Shown here: piece by piece, positions 7,284 through 14,642 of the stretch
Numbering within the stretch: the stretch's first letter is position 1
How the letters are laid out: every line of letters starts with the position of its first letter
NCBI GenBank assembly: GCA_964547135.1
Contig: CAZJMK010000061.1
Coordinates: forward strand, 1 to 23,315
Direction of reading: 5' to 3'
DNA from: JAJXSS01 sp964547135
GTDB taxonomy: Bacteria > Planctomycetota > Phycisphaerae > Phycisphaerales > Phycisphaeraceae
DNA: 23,315 nucleotides
Notes under the pieces: model-generated
What the model saw: the letters and a program-made list of their open reading frames with translations, nothing else
The model's database searches: none
Told to the model about the DNA's origin: nothing
Translations under genes and position numbers: made by a program

Positions 7284-8708
7284 TCATCTGCCAGCCTCAA
7301 ACCGCAATCCCCCGGTGCTGGTCATGGCCGGCACCTGCACCTGTTGCCCGGATATCACCTGCTGATACACCTGTTGCAATGATTGCCCGTATCGCACTTT
7401 GGAAAAATAACTGAACGCTTCATGTCGGGCGGTGTCACGCAATTTCCAGGCCAGTTGCGAGTCGGTCACCACCTGTGCAATGCGACGTGCCAGGTGAACC
7501 GAGTCGCCCGGTTTGACAAGCAGTGCCGAGTGACGATCTTCCAACACTTCACACTGGGCGTAGGTCGCTTCCCCGACCATCGGCACATTGCCGGCCATGC
7601 CCCAGCGCGTCGATAAACCCCCAGCCTTAGGCCCCATGGCCAGTGCCAAATCACAACCGGGTAACACCGCCCAGGGTTCATCCGCTTGGTTGTCGATGAT
7701 GAATTGATACCCCTTGTTCACTTGTTCCAAGGTTTTACGGGCACGCGGCAGGTGCATTTGTCGAGGGTGAATCACGACGTGCAATTTCACATTCCGGGGG
7801 CGAAGTGCTTCCTCCGCCAGGCCGACGATCAGGGCCAACCGTCGAGCATCGACCGACCAGACCGGGTCCGCCAGTAACCCGATGACGAGGGGTTTACTGA
7901 CGTTGGGGTTGCTGTTATTCGGAACCTCTGAAAACCCCCTCTCCCCTTGGGAGAGGGTGGCCGAGCCCCCGGGGGCGAGGCTGGGTGAGGGCCGAAGAGC
8001 GAAAAGGTCTTGAAGTGTGGGGTATCCAAAAGCAGCCACGCCCTCACCCCACCCCCGCCACGGCGAGGTCTTCGACTCTCCCGGAGGGAGAGGGGGTTTT
8101 TCAGCTCCCTCATTCGATGGACTGACGATGGGTTTGTTGCTGATCGACGCAGCGGTTGACGCGGATTCAACCCCCCAGTTTCGCCGCAACTCCGCTCGTT
8201 GGGCGTGTTGCACCCAACCTAAATCAATACCCGGATGCAGCACATGCACCGCCCGTTCAGGCACGCCCCCGGCCAGTAAATCGCGCTGCAAGGTATGACT
8301 GCTGCAAAGTATCGCGGTCGGGGCACGTTCATCGGTCAGCAAAAATCGCAGCGCATGAACCTGTCCCCGCGACATCGGCTGTGCCACCGTCAACACCCGT
8401 GGCACCCTCGGTCGCAACATCATCGCCAACGTGAGCGCCCCCAGCGACCATGCGTGAATCAATGTCGGTTCATTTTCAAGTTGTTGCAGTTGGTAACGCA
8501 CCGCAGGCAAACCCAGCATCGCCATGCCCCAAGGCACACCGATGACTCGTTCAGGTTGCACTCCCGCAGTCAGCACTTGCCGTTTGAGTTCACTATTGCC
8601 CAATACCCATACACGTTCATCAACCCTTGACCCAAGCCCAGCCGACAAAATCGCGGGCAATGTCGTGCTTGCCTCCTGCGCGGGTTGATGGAAAAGGTGA
8701 AGGGGCAT
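7284..8708 (-). CDS. GT-B glycosyltransferase (family 4-like) with an in-frame palindromic-repeat insertion
   Basis: A 474-residue protein with two Rossmann-like halves as in GT-B/GT4 enzymes. The N-half includes LIHAWSLGALTLAM, ILCSSHTLQRDLLAGGV and VHVLHPGID. The C-half begins at KPLVIGLLADPVWS and includes CDLALAMGPKAGGL, MAGNVPMVGEA and HSALLVKPGDSVHLARRI, the usual nucleotide-sugar side. The acceptor is unknown. Residues about 202-260 are not protein-like: they are the translation of a 177-bp GGGAGAGGG-type element (7928-8104) placed exactly at the interdomain linker, reading PPLPPGESKTSPWRGWGEG and PSPSLAPGGSATLSQGERG. As 177 is divisible by three and no stop occurs, the frame is kept. 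The ATG at 8708 has no ribosome site because a heptamer repeat arm directly abuts it. The enzyme may be functional, since the linker tolerates length changes, but this is not proven. Confidence 0.85.
   Translation of the reverse strand: MPLHLFHQPAQEASTTLPAILSAGLGSRVDERVWVLGNSELKRQVLTAGVQPERVIGVPWGMAMLGLPAVRYQLQQLENEPTLIHAWSLGALTLAMMLRPRVPRVLTVAQPMSRGQVHALRFLLTDERAPTAILCSSHTLQRDLLAGGVPERAVHVLHPGIDLGWVQHAQRAELRRNWGVESASTAASISNKPIVSPSNEGAEKPPLPPGESKTSPWRGWGEGVAAFGYPTLQDLFALRPSPSLAPGGSATLSQGERGFSEVPNNSNPNVSKPLVIGLLADPVWSVDARRLALIVGLAEEALRPRNVKLHVVIHPRQMHLPRARKTLEQVNKGYQFIIDNQADEPWAVLPGCDLALAMGPKAGGLSTRWGMAGNVPMVGEATYAQCEVLEDRHSALLVKPGDSVHLARRIAQVVTDSQLAWKLRDTARHEAFSYFSKVRYGQSLQQVYQQVISGQQVQVPAMTSTGGLRFEAGR
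7928..8104. repeat. 177-bp palindromic repeat element inside the glycosyltransferase gene
   Basis: The ends are inverted repeats of 18-19 bases (7928-7945 and 8086-8104, one base indel) containing CCCCCTCTCCC and its complement. Inside are an inner palindrome around CCTTGGGAGAGGG, a GGGTGAGGGC box near 7983-7992 and its inverted partner CGCCCTCACCCC at 8039-8050, so it is a pair of REP-like units in opposite orientation. Relatives lie at 9664-9711 and 11158-11320. The length keeps the reading frame of the host gene. Confidence 0.85.
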
Positions 8709-8932
8709 GAATTTCGAATGTCGAATGTCGAATTTCGGATTTGTCAGAGAAATAGCGACTCAAAATTGCTTCGTAATCACTTCATTGCTTCAAACACGAC
8801 TGGCGGCGAGTTCATGTCCATTCGAAACATGGCAGACGCAGCCGCGAACCCGTTAGATAAATTCGAAATTCGATGGTTTCAACAGCGGGCTTCCCGCTAA
8901 ATCCGAAATTCGAAATTCGAAATCCGAAATTC
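8705..8932. repeat. Heptamer-armed inverted repeat element (about 230 bp)
   Basis: Left (from 8708) and right (to 8932) arms of about 34 bases are inverted copies of each other, 31 of 34 matching, each made of degenerate 7-bp units such as GAATTTC and GAATGTC. The centre holds no convincing gene. Next to the right arm, AGCGGG/CCCGCT (about 8884-8899) forms a hairpin preceded by TTT on the minus strand, like the TTTAGCG cores elsewhere. The element touches the glycosyltransferase start on one side and the lipoprotein stop (8934-8936) on the other, filling the whole spacer. Confidence 0.8.
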
Positions 8933-8933
8933 C

Positions 8934-9647
8934 TCAAGGTGCTCCCGAATCGGCATCGCTCCATTCGCCGGTCTGAGCCTCTTTTTTACGTTTGAAGAAC
9001 AACTGCCCAGCTTTGTTACCCAGGTCAATCGCCAGGGCCTGGCGGATCATCGGCAACATCGAATGCGCTTCGCGCCCCATGGTTCGATAGCGCAAGCGCA
9101 CATTCACCGGGTACCCCGCAGTTTCACCTGCGCGCTGCATCATCGCATCCGAAGGTTCCGCTGGCGGGAACAATCGCCTACGCTGCGCAACATCGATCAC
9201 TTTCACCAGTGCGGTCGCAGCCGGTCGAATCAACCCCGGTTCTTCGCCGAGGGTGGACCCAGCCACGCTGACGTGAATCACCTGCTCCGCCCCAAGTTCG
9301 CGCCCCACCTGATCCGCCGGGAGTTGCGCAAACGATTGCCCATGCAATCGCTGCAAGCGGGCGACTTCCTCCTGCTCAATCACCCTGGGCACCGCCTTGG
9401 CGGTGAGCAGTTGCTTTTCCACTTCCTGCGCCAACACGGAAGTCAGTGCCGGGTCCCCCAGCGCGTTTTGCGGGTCATCCGCCAGTATCAACGTGACGCG
9501 CGGCTGAATCAAATACACCGGCTGAATATATTCCGGCACCACCCCACCCACCAGCCACCCCAGTTGCTGACAACCGGTGATGCTCATGCACATCATGAGC
9601 AAGCCGATGCTGCGTAACAAACCATGCAGCCGCCGACGTTGTGTCAT
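8934..9647 (-). CDS. Putative lipoprotein, paralogue of the next upstream gene
   Basis: A 237-residue envelope lipoprotein. ATG 9647 is chosen because AGAGG lies about nine bases upstream and it gives a proper lipoprotein signal: basic MTQRRR, hydrophobic LLRSIGLLMMCMS, lipobox ITGC. A longer frame up to 9725 would be read through a GGGAGAG repeat and is rejected. The mature part has an alternating strand/helix pattern (PRVTLILADDP, VLAQEVEKQLL, ELGAEQVIHVSVAG, TALVKVIDV) resembling small periplasmic domains that assemble at the outer membrane; no specific family is recognised. It is clearly related to the lipoprotein at 9829-10488: both have a V.LI/V..ADDP strand, a central LG-A/V-..-V/LI strand and similar length, indicating an old gene duplication. 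Function unknown. Confidence 0.8.
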   Translation of the reverse strand: MTQRRRLHGLLRSIGLLMMCMSITGCQQLGWLVGGVVPEYIQPVYLIQPRVTLILADDPQNALGDPALTSVLAQEVEKQLLTAKAVPRVIEQEEVARLQRLHGQSFAQLPADQVGRELGAEQVIHVSVAGSTLGEEPGLIRPAATALVKVIDVAQRRRLFPPAEPSDAMMQRAGETAGYPVNVRLRYRTMGREAHSMLPMIRQALAIDLGNKAGQLFFKRKKEAQTGEWSDADSGAP

Positions 9648-9663
9648 GGAGAGCCTCTGATAA

Positions 9664-9711
9664 GCCCCCTCTCCCTCCGGGAGAGAGTGAGGGGTGAGGG
9701 CGTGTTTTTGA
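9664..9711. repeat. Single GGGAGAGGG-type REP-like unit
   Basis: CCCCCTCTCCCTCCGGGAGAG followed by a GGGGTGAGGGC box matches the half-units of the elements at 7928-8104 and 11158-11320. It lies just upstream of the lipoprotein start at 9647 and so in its 5' untranslated region. Confidence 0.8.
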
Positions 9712-9775
9712 ATCAACTTGTTCATGCAACCAAACCCTCATCGCCCTGACGATTCGTTCTTTGCTTGTTGCTCTG

Positions 9776-9814
9776 CACTCGACCACTTGGCCACTGGGCC
9801 ACTCGACCACTTCG
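9776..9814. repeat. Degenerate octamer tandem array
   Basis: Five 8-bp units follow each other (CACTCGAC, CACTTGGC, CACTGGGC, CACTCGAC, then a partial CACTTCG). They lie 14 bases from the stop codon of the second lipoprotein. The same unit recurs at 12395-12408 and 20623-20652. Confidence 0.85.
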
Positions 9815-9828
9815 TTGTCCTCTCGGTT

Positions 9829-10488
9829 TCATTCGTCGTCCCCATTCTTGGGGGCATCGTAATACAACCATGCGACACTGCGGGCAAAGTAATTGAGTGT
9901 CGCCAGGGTCACGGTTTGTTCATCAGCATTGACCAGCCCGATGCTGGGGCGATCGGGGTACGCTGCGGTGATGGTGCTGCGGTGAGCAGGCGTGTTGCCG
10001 ATTTTAGCGGGGTTTTCAAACACCGACACTTCCGCCGTGATCAGCCCCTGCCACAGGTGCGCATCGCCCGGCTCATTGGTCGAAAAATGCGACAAATCAA
10101 TCATGATCAACCGCTGCACGCCCAGTCGTTGCGACAGGTCATCGGGCAACAGCGTCATCCAATACGGATTGCGTTGCTGAAAATCCGCCAGTTGAATCGG
10201 CGACATCAGCACGATGCCCGGCACGGTCTGCGCCAGTCGCGCGCCCACCGCACGGGCCACCTGTTCCGGCGCACCGGGGTGACGATACAACACCGGGTCG
10301 TCGGCTGTGACCAATATCGCCACCCGCTGATCGATCAGTCCGGGGTACTCGGCCTTGGGGTTCACCCGCTGCGGACCCTTGGGCCGATCAAAACTTTTAC
10401 AGCCGGACACCGCCAACGAAAGCGCGAGCAGACTGCATAGTAGTGCGATCATGAGCAGGGCATTGCAACAAACTTTTCGTGGCATCAT
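9829..10488 (-). CDS. Putative lipoprotein, paralogue of the downstream gene
   Basis: A 219-residue lipoprotein from ATG 10488; the next codon (10485) is also ATG, and an AGAG site lies upstream. The signal peptide is clear: MMPRKVCCN, hydrophobic ALLMIALLCSLLALSLA, lipobox VSGC. The mature part contains QRVAILVTADDP, VGARLAQTVPGIVLMSP, RLGVQRLIMIDLSHF and a C-terminal LNYFARSVAWLYYD helix. It shares layout and several motifs with the lipoprotein at 8934-9647. The pair resembles envelope-assembly or secretion-associated lipoproteins, but I assign no function. An upstream in-frame start at 10545 would bury the signal peptide and is rejected. Confidence 0.8.
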   Translation of the reverse strand: MMPRKVCCNALLMIALLCSLLALSLAVSGCKSFDRPKGPQRVNPKAEYPGLIDQRVAILVTADDPVLYRHPGAPEQVARAVGARLAQTVPGIVLMSPIQLADFQQRNPYWMTLLPDDLSQRLGVQRLIMIDLSHFSTNEPGDAHLWQGLITAEVSVFENPAKIGNTPAHRSTITAAYPDRPSIGLVNADEQTVTLATLNYFARSVAWLYYDAPKNGDDE

Positions 10489-10570
10489 GAAATCATCTCT
10501 TGGTGGATCAAACATCGTGAATAGTACTTCGAATAAATATTTCAACGCTGAGTTTGCAAAACAACACGAA

Positions 10571-10660
10571 GCTGGGTGCTAGGGGCTGGGGGCTAGGTAA
10601 ATCATGTTCGCATGAATTCATGTCTTCTTTCCCAGTTCCCAGTTCCTAGCTCCTAGCTCC
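10571..10660. repeat. Heptamer-armed inverted repeat that supplies a stop codon
   Basis: The left arm 10571-10597 consists of 7-bp units (GCTGGGT, GCTAGGG, GCTGGGG, GCTAGG). The right arm 10631-10660 is the inverted type (CCCAGTT, CCTAGCT units). Between them lies AAATCATGTTCG (10599-10610), also present at 20459-20470. The right arm overlaps the TAG stop (10653-10655) of the DUF2752 gene. Confidence 0.8.
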
Positions 10661-11141
10661 AAGCCGCCATCGTCACCACCTTGTACCCCCAGGCCCCCAG
10701 CAGCACCGCGATGATCACGATCAACGTCGGCAGCTTCCCCAACCTGCGATACAACGGTTTGAGCGACGCCCCGGTGATGACGCACCAAGCTGCCACCATA
10801 CTGGTCGCCGCCAATGATAACGCCAGCAACGCCCCCGCAGGTTGCACGACCAATGCCTGCATCAGGTGACCTTGTGCCGCCAGGGCCACAGCCGTGGTCA
10901 TCCCGCAACTGACACACGGGTAACCCGTCACAACCAGAAAGTTACATGCGGGCAGCCCCAATTGTTCATGCGTCCCCACACCGCTGTGGTTGGCGTGCAA
11001 GGCTGCCCCGACGACCAAGGGTAACAACGTCGCCAACAGCACGATGAACGCAATGCCCCGTCGTTCCGTGCGCGGGTCATCGAGCACAGCCCCGATGCCC
11101 TGATTGCTGATCCCTGGTTTGCGGGTGATGGATTGGGTCAT
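10653..11141 (-). CDS. DUF2752 membrane protein
   Basis: A 162-residue inner-membrane protein of the DUF2752 family. The family signature is plain: GYPCVSCGMTTA with two cysteines, preceded by a CNFLVVTG strand. Hydrophobic segments: an N-terminal IAFIVLLATLLPLVVGAAL helix, a middle ALLALSLAATSMVAAWCVI helix and a C-terminal LPTLIVIIAVLLGAWGYKVV helix. The ATG at 11141 excludes an upstream in-frame stretch (to 11222) that is a translated GGGAGAGGG repeat. The final codons read into a heptamer repeat arm, which provides the TAG stop, so the natural C-terminus may have been altered slightly. Function of the family is unknown; the conserved cysteines suggest metal or redox chemistry only by analogy. 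It is divergent from pssA. Confidence 0.88.
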   Translation of the reverse strand: MTQSITRKPGISNQGIGAVLDDPRTERRGIAFIVLLATLLPLVVGAALHANHSGVGTHEQLGLPACNFLVVTGYPCVSCGMTTAVALAAQGHLMQALVVQPAGALLALSLAATSMVAAWCVITGASLKPLYRRLGKLPTLIVIIAVLLGAWGYKVVTMAAWS

Positions 11142-11157
11142 TGCGTTATTCTGAACT

Positions 11158-11320
11158 CTGCCCCCTCTCCCTCCGGGAGAGGGTGGGGTGAGGGCGTGCC
11201 TTACGTTTGAATAACCAATCATTGACGCTGCTTTTTCATCGGCCCCGCCACGGCGAGGTTTTCAACTCACCCGGCTCGTTTCACTCGCCACCCTCTCCCA
11301 AGGGATAGGGGATTTTTCAC
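11158..11320. repeat. Degenerate GGGAGAGGG-type paired REP element
   Basis: One end carries CCCCCTCTCCCTCCGGGAGAG with GGGGTGAGGGC, and the other the inverted partner with CACCCTCTCCCAAGGG and a decayed GGGATTTTTCAC terminus. CCGCCACGGCGAGGT inside matches the element at 7928-8104. It fills the divergent spacer between the DUF2752 gene and pssA. Confidence 0.8.
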
Positions 11321-11349
11321 AAGCTAATCTTCCGATATATCATAAGTCA

Positions 11350-12327
11350 ATGCGTCAAGGTGTGAATCCAACCGAGCCGCCGCCGCCGACAACACCTGCC
11401 TCGGGTGAGCATGAACCGGTGCGTACGGGCCTGCGTCTGACCCGTCGGCGCATTCGCAAGTCCGCAGCGGTGCTGCCCACGCTGTTCACGTTGGGTAACG
11501 CCCTATCGGGTTTCATGGCGATATTTTTCGCCAGTCGTCCGCCCACCGCCGAGTTGCCCTGGGGTTGGACGCCGATCACTTTTGCCGCCCTGTGCATTTT
11601 TCTAGGCATGGTATTTGACGCACTCGACGGCCGAATCGCCCGACTGACCCGTCAGACCAGTGACCTGGGCGAACAGCTCGATTCCATGGCCGACATGGTC
11701 ACCTTCGGCGTGGCCCCGGCCTTCATAGCCGTACAACTGGTGCTCGGCGACGACACGCCCTATTTTTCCTCCAATCAGGCGGACACCTTTTTCGGACGCA
11801 TCGCCCTGGTCGTCGCCTGCATTTACGTGTCATGCACCGCCCTGCGCCTGGCACGCTTCAACATCGAAGCCCGCAGCCCACAGTTGGAAGACCACATGTA
11901 TTTCAAAGGGCTGCCCTCGCCCGGCGCTGCGGGTACCGTGGCGAGCATGATTCTGCTGCATCAGCATTTTCTGGCGGACATCACCCGCAAGCACTCAGCC
12001 TTGGGTTCCAGTGATGTTCTGTTTGGTTCGGTGACCGATGTGCCGATGAGTCTGCGCCTGGCGGCCATGGGCATGGTGGCTGTGATGCTGCTGACCGCCC
12101 TGGCGATGGTCAGTCGCTGGCGTTACGTGCATGCCGCCAATCGTTATCTGCGTGGTCGCGCCCGGGTGGCCACGATCGCCAAACTGGTGATCGCGGTATT
12201 GTTGTTATCCGTCTGGCCGCAGCCCGCGCTGGCCGCCGGGTTTGTCATTTACGCCTTGTCGGCACCGATCATTTCGCTCTGGTCGCGCTTGCAGCCCAAA
12301 GCCACCGTCACCCCACCGAATGGATGA
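11350..12327 (+). CDS. pssA: CDP-diacylglycerol-serine O-phosphatidyltransferase
   Basis: Integral membrane enzyme of the CDP-alcohol phosphatidyltransferase family, 325 residues, making phosphatidylserine from CDP-diacylglycerol and serine. The catalytic motif D-G-x2-A-R-x8-G-x3-D-x3-D is intact (DALDGRIAR, then GEQLDSMAD). Several transmembrane helices are visible, including LPTLFTLGNALSGFMAIFF and the C-terminal IAKLVIAVLLLSVWPQPAL. The opening PTLFTLGNALSGF is typical of PssA rather than PgsA. The N-terminal 40 residues are Pro-rich then basic. ATG 11350 lacks a ribosome site; a TATCAT-like -10 at 11338-11343 lies close enough for a leaderless start, but the -35 is poor. Upstream is the palindromic element at 11158-11320. 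Confidence 0.92.
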   Translation: MRQGVNPTEPPPPTTPASGEHEPVRTGLRLTRRRIRKSAAVLPTLFTLGNALSGFMAIFFASRPPTAELPWGWTPITFAALCIFLGMVFDALDGRIARLTRQTSDLGEQLDSMADMVTFGVAPAFIAVQLVLGDDTPYFSSNQADTFFGRIALVVACIYVSCTALRLARFNIEARSPQLEDHMYFKGLPSPGAAGTVASMILLHQHFLADITRKHSALGSSDVLFGSVTDVPMSLRLAAMGMVAVMLLTALAMVSRWRYVHAANRYLRGRARVATIAKLVIAVLLLSVWPQPALAAGFVIYALSAPIISLWSRLQPKATVTPPNG

Positions 12328-12364
12328 AGTGTCACGCCTGGTCTTCGTAAGCATGTTGATCGCA

Positions 12365-12387
12365 CACGCTTGCGAAATTCAAGCGTG
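12365..12387. terminator. Hairpin between convergent pssA and chemoreceptor genes
   Basis: CACGCTTG (12365-12372) and CAAGCGTG (12380-12387) form a perfect eight-base-pair stem with a seven-base loop between two convergent genes. There is no T-run on either side, so terminator strength is doubtful. Confidence 0.4.
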
Positions 12388-12394
12388 GTTCCGA

Positions 12395-12408
12395 CACTCG
12401 ACCACTTC
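12395..12408. repeat. Short octamer repeat next to the chemoreceptor stop
   Basis: CACTCGACCACTTC is the same unit as in the arrays at 9776-9814 and 20623-20652. It ends one base before the TAA stop (12410-12412) of the chemoreceptor gene. Confidence 0.6.
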
Positions 12409-12409
12409 A

Positions 12410-14587
12410 TTACGCCGCTTTGCCAGCCAGTTTGAACTGGCTCACCAGACGTTGCAGTTGCTCGGCCTGTGATGACAATTGTGACGCAGCCTGGGCGGCC
12501 TGGTTGGCGCCCTGGGTCGATTCGCTGATGGTGGATTGAATCGATGCCACATTTCGGCTGATCTGTTCGCCGGCTGCCGACTGCTCTTCCGCTGCCGCCG
12601 CGATGGAGCGAATCATTTCCGCCACGCTTTGCGCAGCCGTCACAATTTCCCCCAAACTGGCACCAGCTTCACGGGCACGCTCCACCCCTTCATGCACCCG
12701 GCTGGTGCCCTGATTCATTTTCTCCACCGCCTGCCCGGTTTCGCCCTGAATGGCGCGAATCGATTGCGCGATTTCCTCCGTGGCCTTGGTGGTGCGATCC
12801 GCCAGTTTGCGCACCTCATCGGCCACGACTGCAAACCCACGCCCATGTTCGCCCGCCCGTGCCGCTTCGATTGCTGCATTAAGTGCGAGCAAGTTCGTCT
12901 GGTCAGCGATGTCGTTGATCACTTCAACAATGCGACCGATCTGTTCGCTGCGTTTGCCCAGGGCGCTGACGCTTTGTGCCCCATCATTGACGATGCCGGC
13001 CACGGCTTCGATGCCGGTGATGGTCTGACTGACGACCTGCCCGCCACGCTGCGCCTTGTCGCCCGCACCACTGGCGCTTTGGGCAGCCTCGGCACTCTTG
13101 CGCGCCACTTCCACCACCGACTGACTCATCTGTTCGATGGCTGCGGAAATTTGCGTGACCTGCTGGGCCTGATTCTGCATGCCCCCGGCCATCTGTTCGC
13201 TGGACGAGGCAATCTGCGTGGCTGCCCCCGCCACCTCGCGGGTGTTGCCCGCCACCTGAGCCACGATGTCATGCACCTTCTGCACAAAGGTGTTGAACCA
13301 TGTGCCCAGTTCGCCGACTTCGTCCTTGGTCGTGATTTCGACCCGCTTGGTCAGATCGCCTTCACCCTGGGCAATGTCCTTGATGCGGGACACGATGTTA
13401 CGGATCGGCCGCGTGACACGATTGGCCATGACCCAGGCCACCGGCCCGACGATCAGCAACACCAGTGTCGCCCCGATGATCGTCCACCAAAGCAGCTGAT
13501 TGAGTGCATGATTCACATGAATCATCGCGTCTTCAAAATCATCCTGATAAGCTCCCGCTCCGATCACCCAGTCCCAGGGTTCGAAGTAAGTGACAGCGGT
13601 GATTTTCTGTCGGGCGGTTTTGTCGCCGGGGTTCTGCCAGGGGTACGTCACAAAGTCAGCCTTGCCCTGGGTGGTGTTCATGCCTTTTTTCACCAGTTCC
13701 TGAATGAACAGGTTGCCGTCGGCGTCCTTGGCTTCCCAAATGACTTCACCATCGCGCTTTCCCCCGGCACTGAGAATGTAACGTCCCTGATTTTCACCCT
13801 TGCCGCCCACCACAAAAACGTAACCGGTTTTGCCCACCACGATGTCCATGATCCCGCGCCGCAGGGCATCAACGTTTTCCTCCCGCACCCCGGTGTAAAT
13901 CATGCCCACCACTTTTTTCTGCTCATCGAAAATCGGGTGATAAGCAGTGAGGTAATAGTGATCCACCACCTTCGCCCGGCCCACAAACGGCTGACCCTTG
14001 AGCACCGTCGCCAACACCGCATTGGGTTGACCGTCGGCTCCGATCACCGGTATGAACGTGCCCACCGCACGCTGGCCGGTGCGATTGATCACGGTGGTGG
14101 CCACGCGCAGCATGTCGCCCTGATCGTTCATGCGTTGAAAGATCGTGGCGGTGCTGCCGGTGAGCTGGGTGATTTTGTCCACCACGGGCGTCGGCTTGCC
14201 GGGGTCGCTGTTGGGTTGCAACCATTGTCCGCCGACGTGCAAGGCTGGCAAAGTAACCTCCGTCACTGTTTGGGTGAACTGATTGGTCGCTTTCCATGGC
14301 ACGGGTTTTTGCGTGTCGAAGCTGACCGCCCCGGCCGAGGTGAGCTGGTCCACCGCGACACGGATGTCGGCTTCGAGTTTGAGCCGACTGTTTTCCTGCT
14401 GCGTGCGCACCATCAGCAACACATCATTGGCGACCTTGGCGCACTCGCTGCGGGCGGTGCGGTCCAATTCCGCTGTGACGATGGTTTCCAATTGCGCGTG
14501 CTGGTAAAGCACGACCGCCACGAGCAACAGTGAGGTGAAAACAATACCGCCCAAAGCAATCGACAAAATCCGGGAACGAATAGACAT
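12410..14587 (-). CDS. Methyl-accepting chemotaxis protein with Cache sensor
   Basis: Transmembrane chemoreceptor of 725 residues. ATG 14587 is preceded by AAGGG with good spacing; six extra residues upstream are rejected. Order: TM1 (ILSIALGGIVFTSLLLVAVVLY), a large periplasmic double-Cache type region of about 340 residues including VVGMIYTGV, TGYVFVVGGKGENQGRYI and FEPWDWVIGAGAYQDDF, TM2 (LLWWTIIGATLVLLIVGPVAWV), HAMP, then the methyl-accepting signalling domain with the conserved hairpin tip (DIADQTNLLALNAAIEAARA, GRGFAVVADEVRKLA). It should bind a small extracellular ligand and control CheA; no C-terminal NWETF-type tether is present. No che genes are adjacent. Two direct copies of ATGACCCC 21 bases apart lie upstream. 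A long open frame on the opposite strand is a shadow. Confidence 0.95.
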   Translation of the reverse strand: MSIRSRILSIALGGIVFTSLLLVAVVLYQHAQLETIVTAELDRTARSECAKVANDVLLMVRTQQENSRLKLEADIRVAVDQLTSAGAVSFDTQKPVPWKATNQFTQTVTEVTLPALHVGGQWLQPNSDPGKPTPVVDKITQLTGSTATIFQRMNDQGDMLRVATTVINRTGQRAVGTFIPVIGADGQPNAVLATVLKGQPFVGRAKVVDHYYLTAYHPIFDEQKKVVGMIYTGVREENVDALRRGIMDIVVGKTGYVFVVGGKGENQGRYILSAGGKRDGEVIWEAKDADGNLFIQELVKKGMNTTQGKADFVTYPWQNPGDKTARQKITAVTYFEPWDWVIGAGAYQDDFEDAMIHVNHALNQLLWWTIIGATLVLLIVGPVAWVMANRVTRPIRNIVSRIKDIAQGEGDLTKRVEITTKDEVGELGTWFNTFVQKVHDIVAQVAGNTREVAGAATQIASSSEQMAGGMQNQAQQVTQISAAIEQMSQSVVEVARKSAEAAQSASGAGDKAQRGGQVVSQTITGIEAVAGIVNDGAQSVSALGKRSEQIGRIVEVINDIADQTNLLALNAAIEAARAGEHGRGFAVVADEVRKLADRTTKATEEIAQSIRAIQGETGQAVEKMNQGTSRVHEGVERAREAGASLGEIVTAAQSVAEMIRSIAAAAEEQSAAGEQISRNVASIQSTISESTQGANQAAQAASQLSSQAEQLQRLVSQFKLAGKAA

Positions 14588-14613
14588 AGCCACACCCTTC
14601 GCCACTTATAGGC

Positions 14614-14642
14614 ATGACCCCGCCCTGATTCTTGATGACCCC
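14614..14642. promoter_or_regulatory. Direct repeats, possible regulator site upstream of the chemoreceptor
   Basis: ATGACCCC occurs at 14614-14621 and 14635-14642, start-to-start 21 bases (two helical turns), and 11 of 13 flanking bases match. On the minus strand a TATAAG -10-like box (14610-14605) follows, with a poor -35 in the position between the repeats, which fits activator-dependent transcription. Confidence 0.35.

Noticed and set aside
9648..9725. N-terminal extension of the first lipoprotein
   Set aside because: It is a translation of a GGGAGAG repeat and would hide the lipoprotein signal; the ATG at 9647 has a ribosome site.
9776..9814. CRISPR array
   Set aside because: Units are only 8 bp with no spacers and no cas genes; it is a degenerate tandem repeat.
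9718..10440. 240-codon plus-strand frame opposite the second lipoprotein
   Set aside because: It runs through the octamer array and antisense to a lipoprotein with a convincing signal peptide; composition is His/Arg/Gln-rich shadow.
11142..11222. N-terminal extension of the DUF2752 protein
   Set aside because: It is the translated repeat at 11158-11200; the ATG at 11141 fits the family better.
12536..14533. 665-codon open frame on the plus strand opposite the chemoreceptor
   Set aside because: It lies wholly antisense to a strongly supported chemoreceptor; the translation is His/Arg/Asp-rich with no domain, as expected for a shadow of a GC-rich gene.
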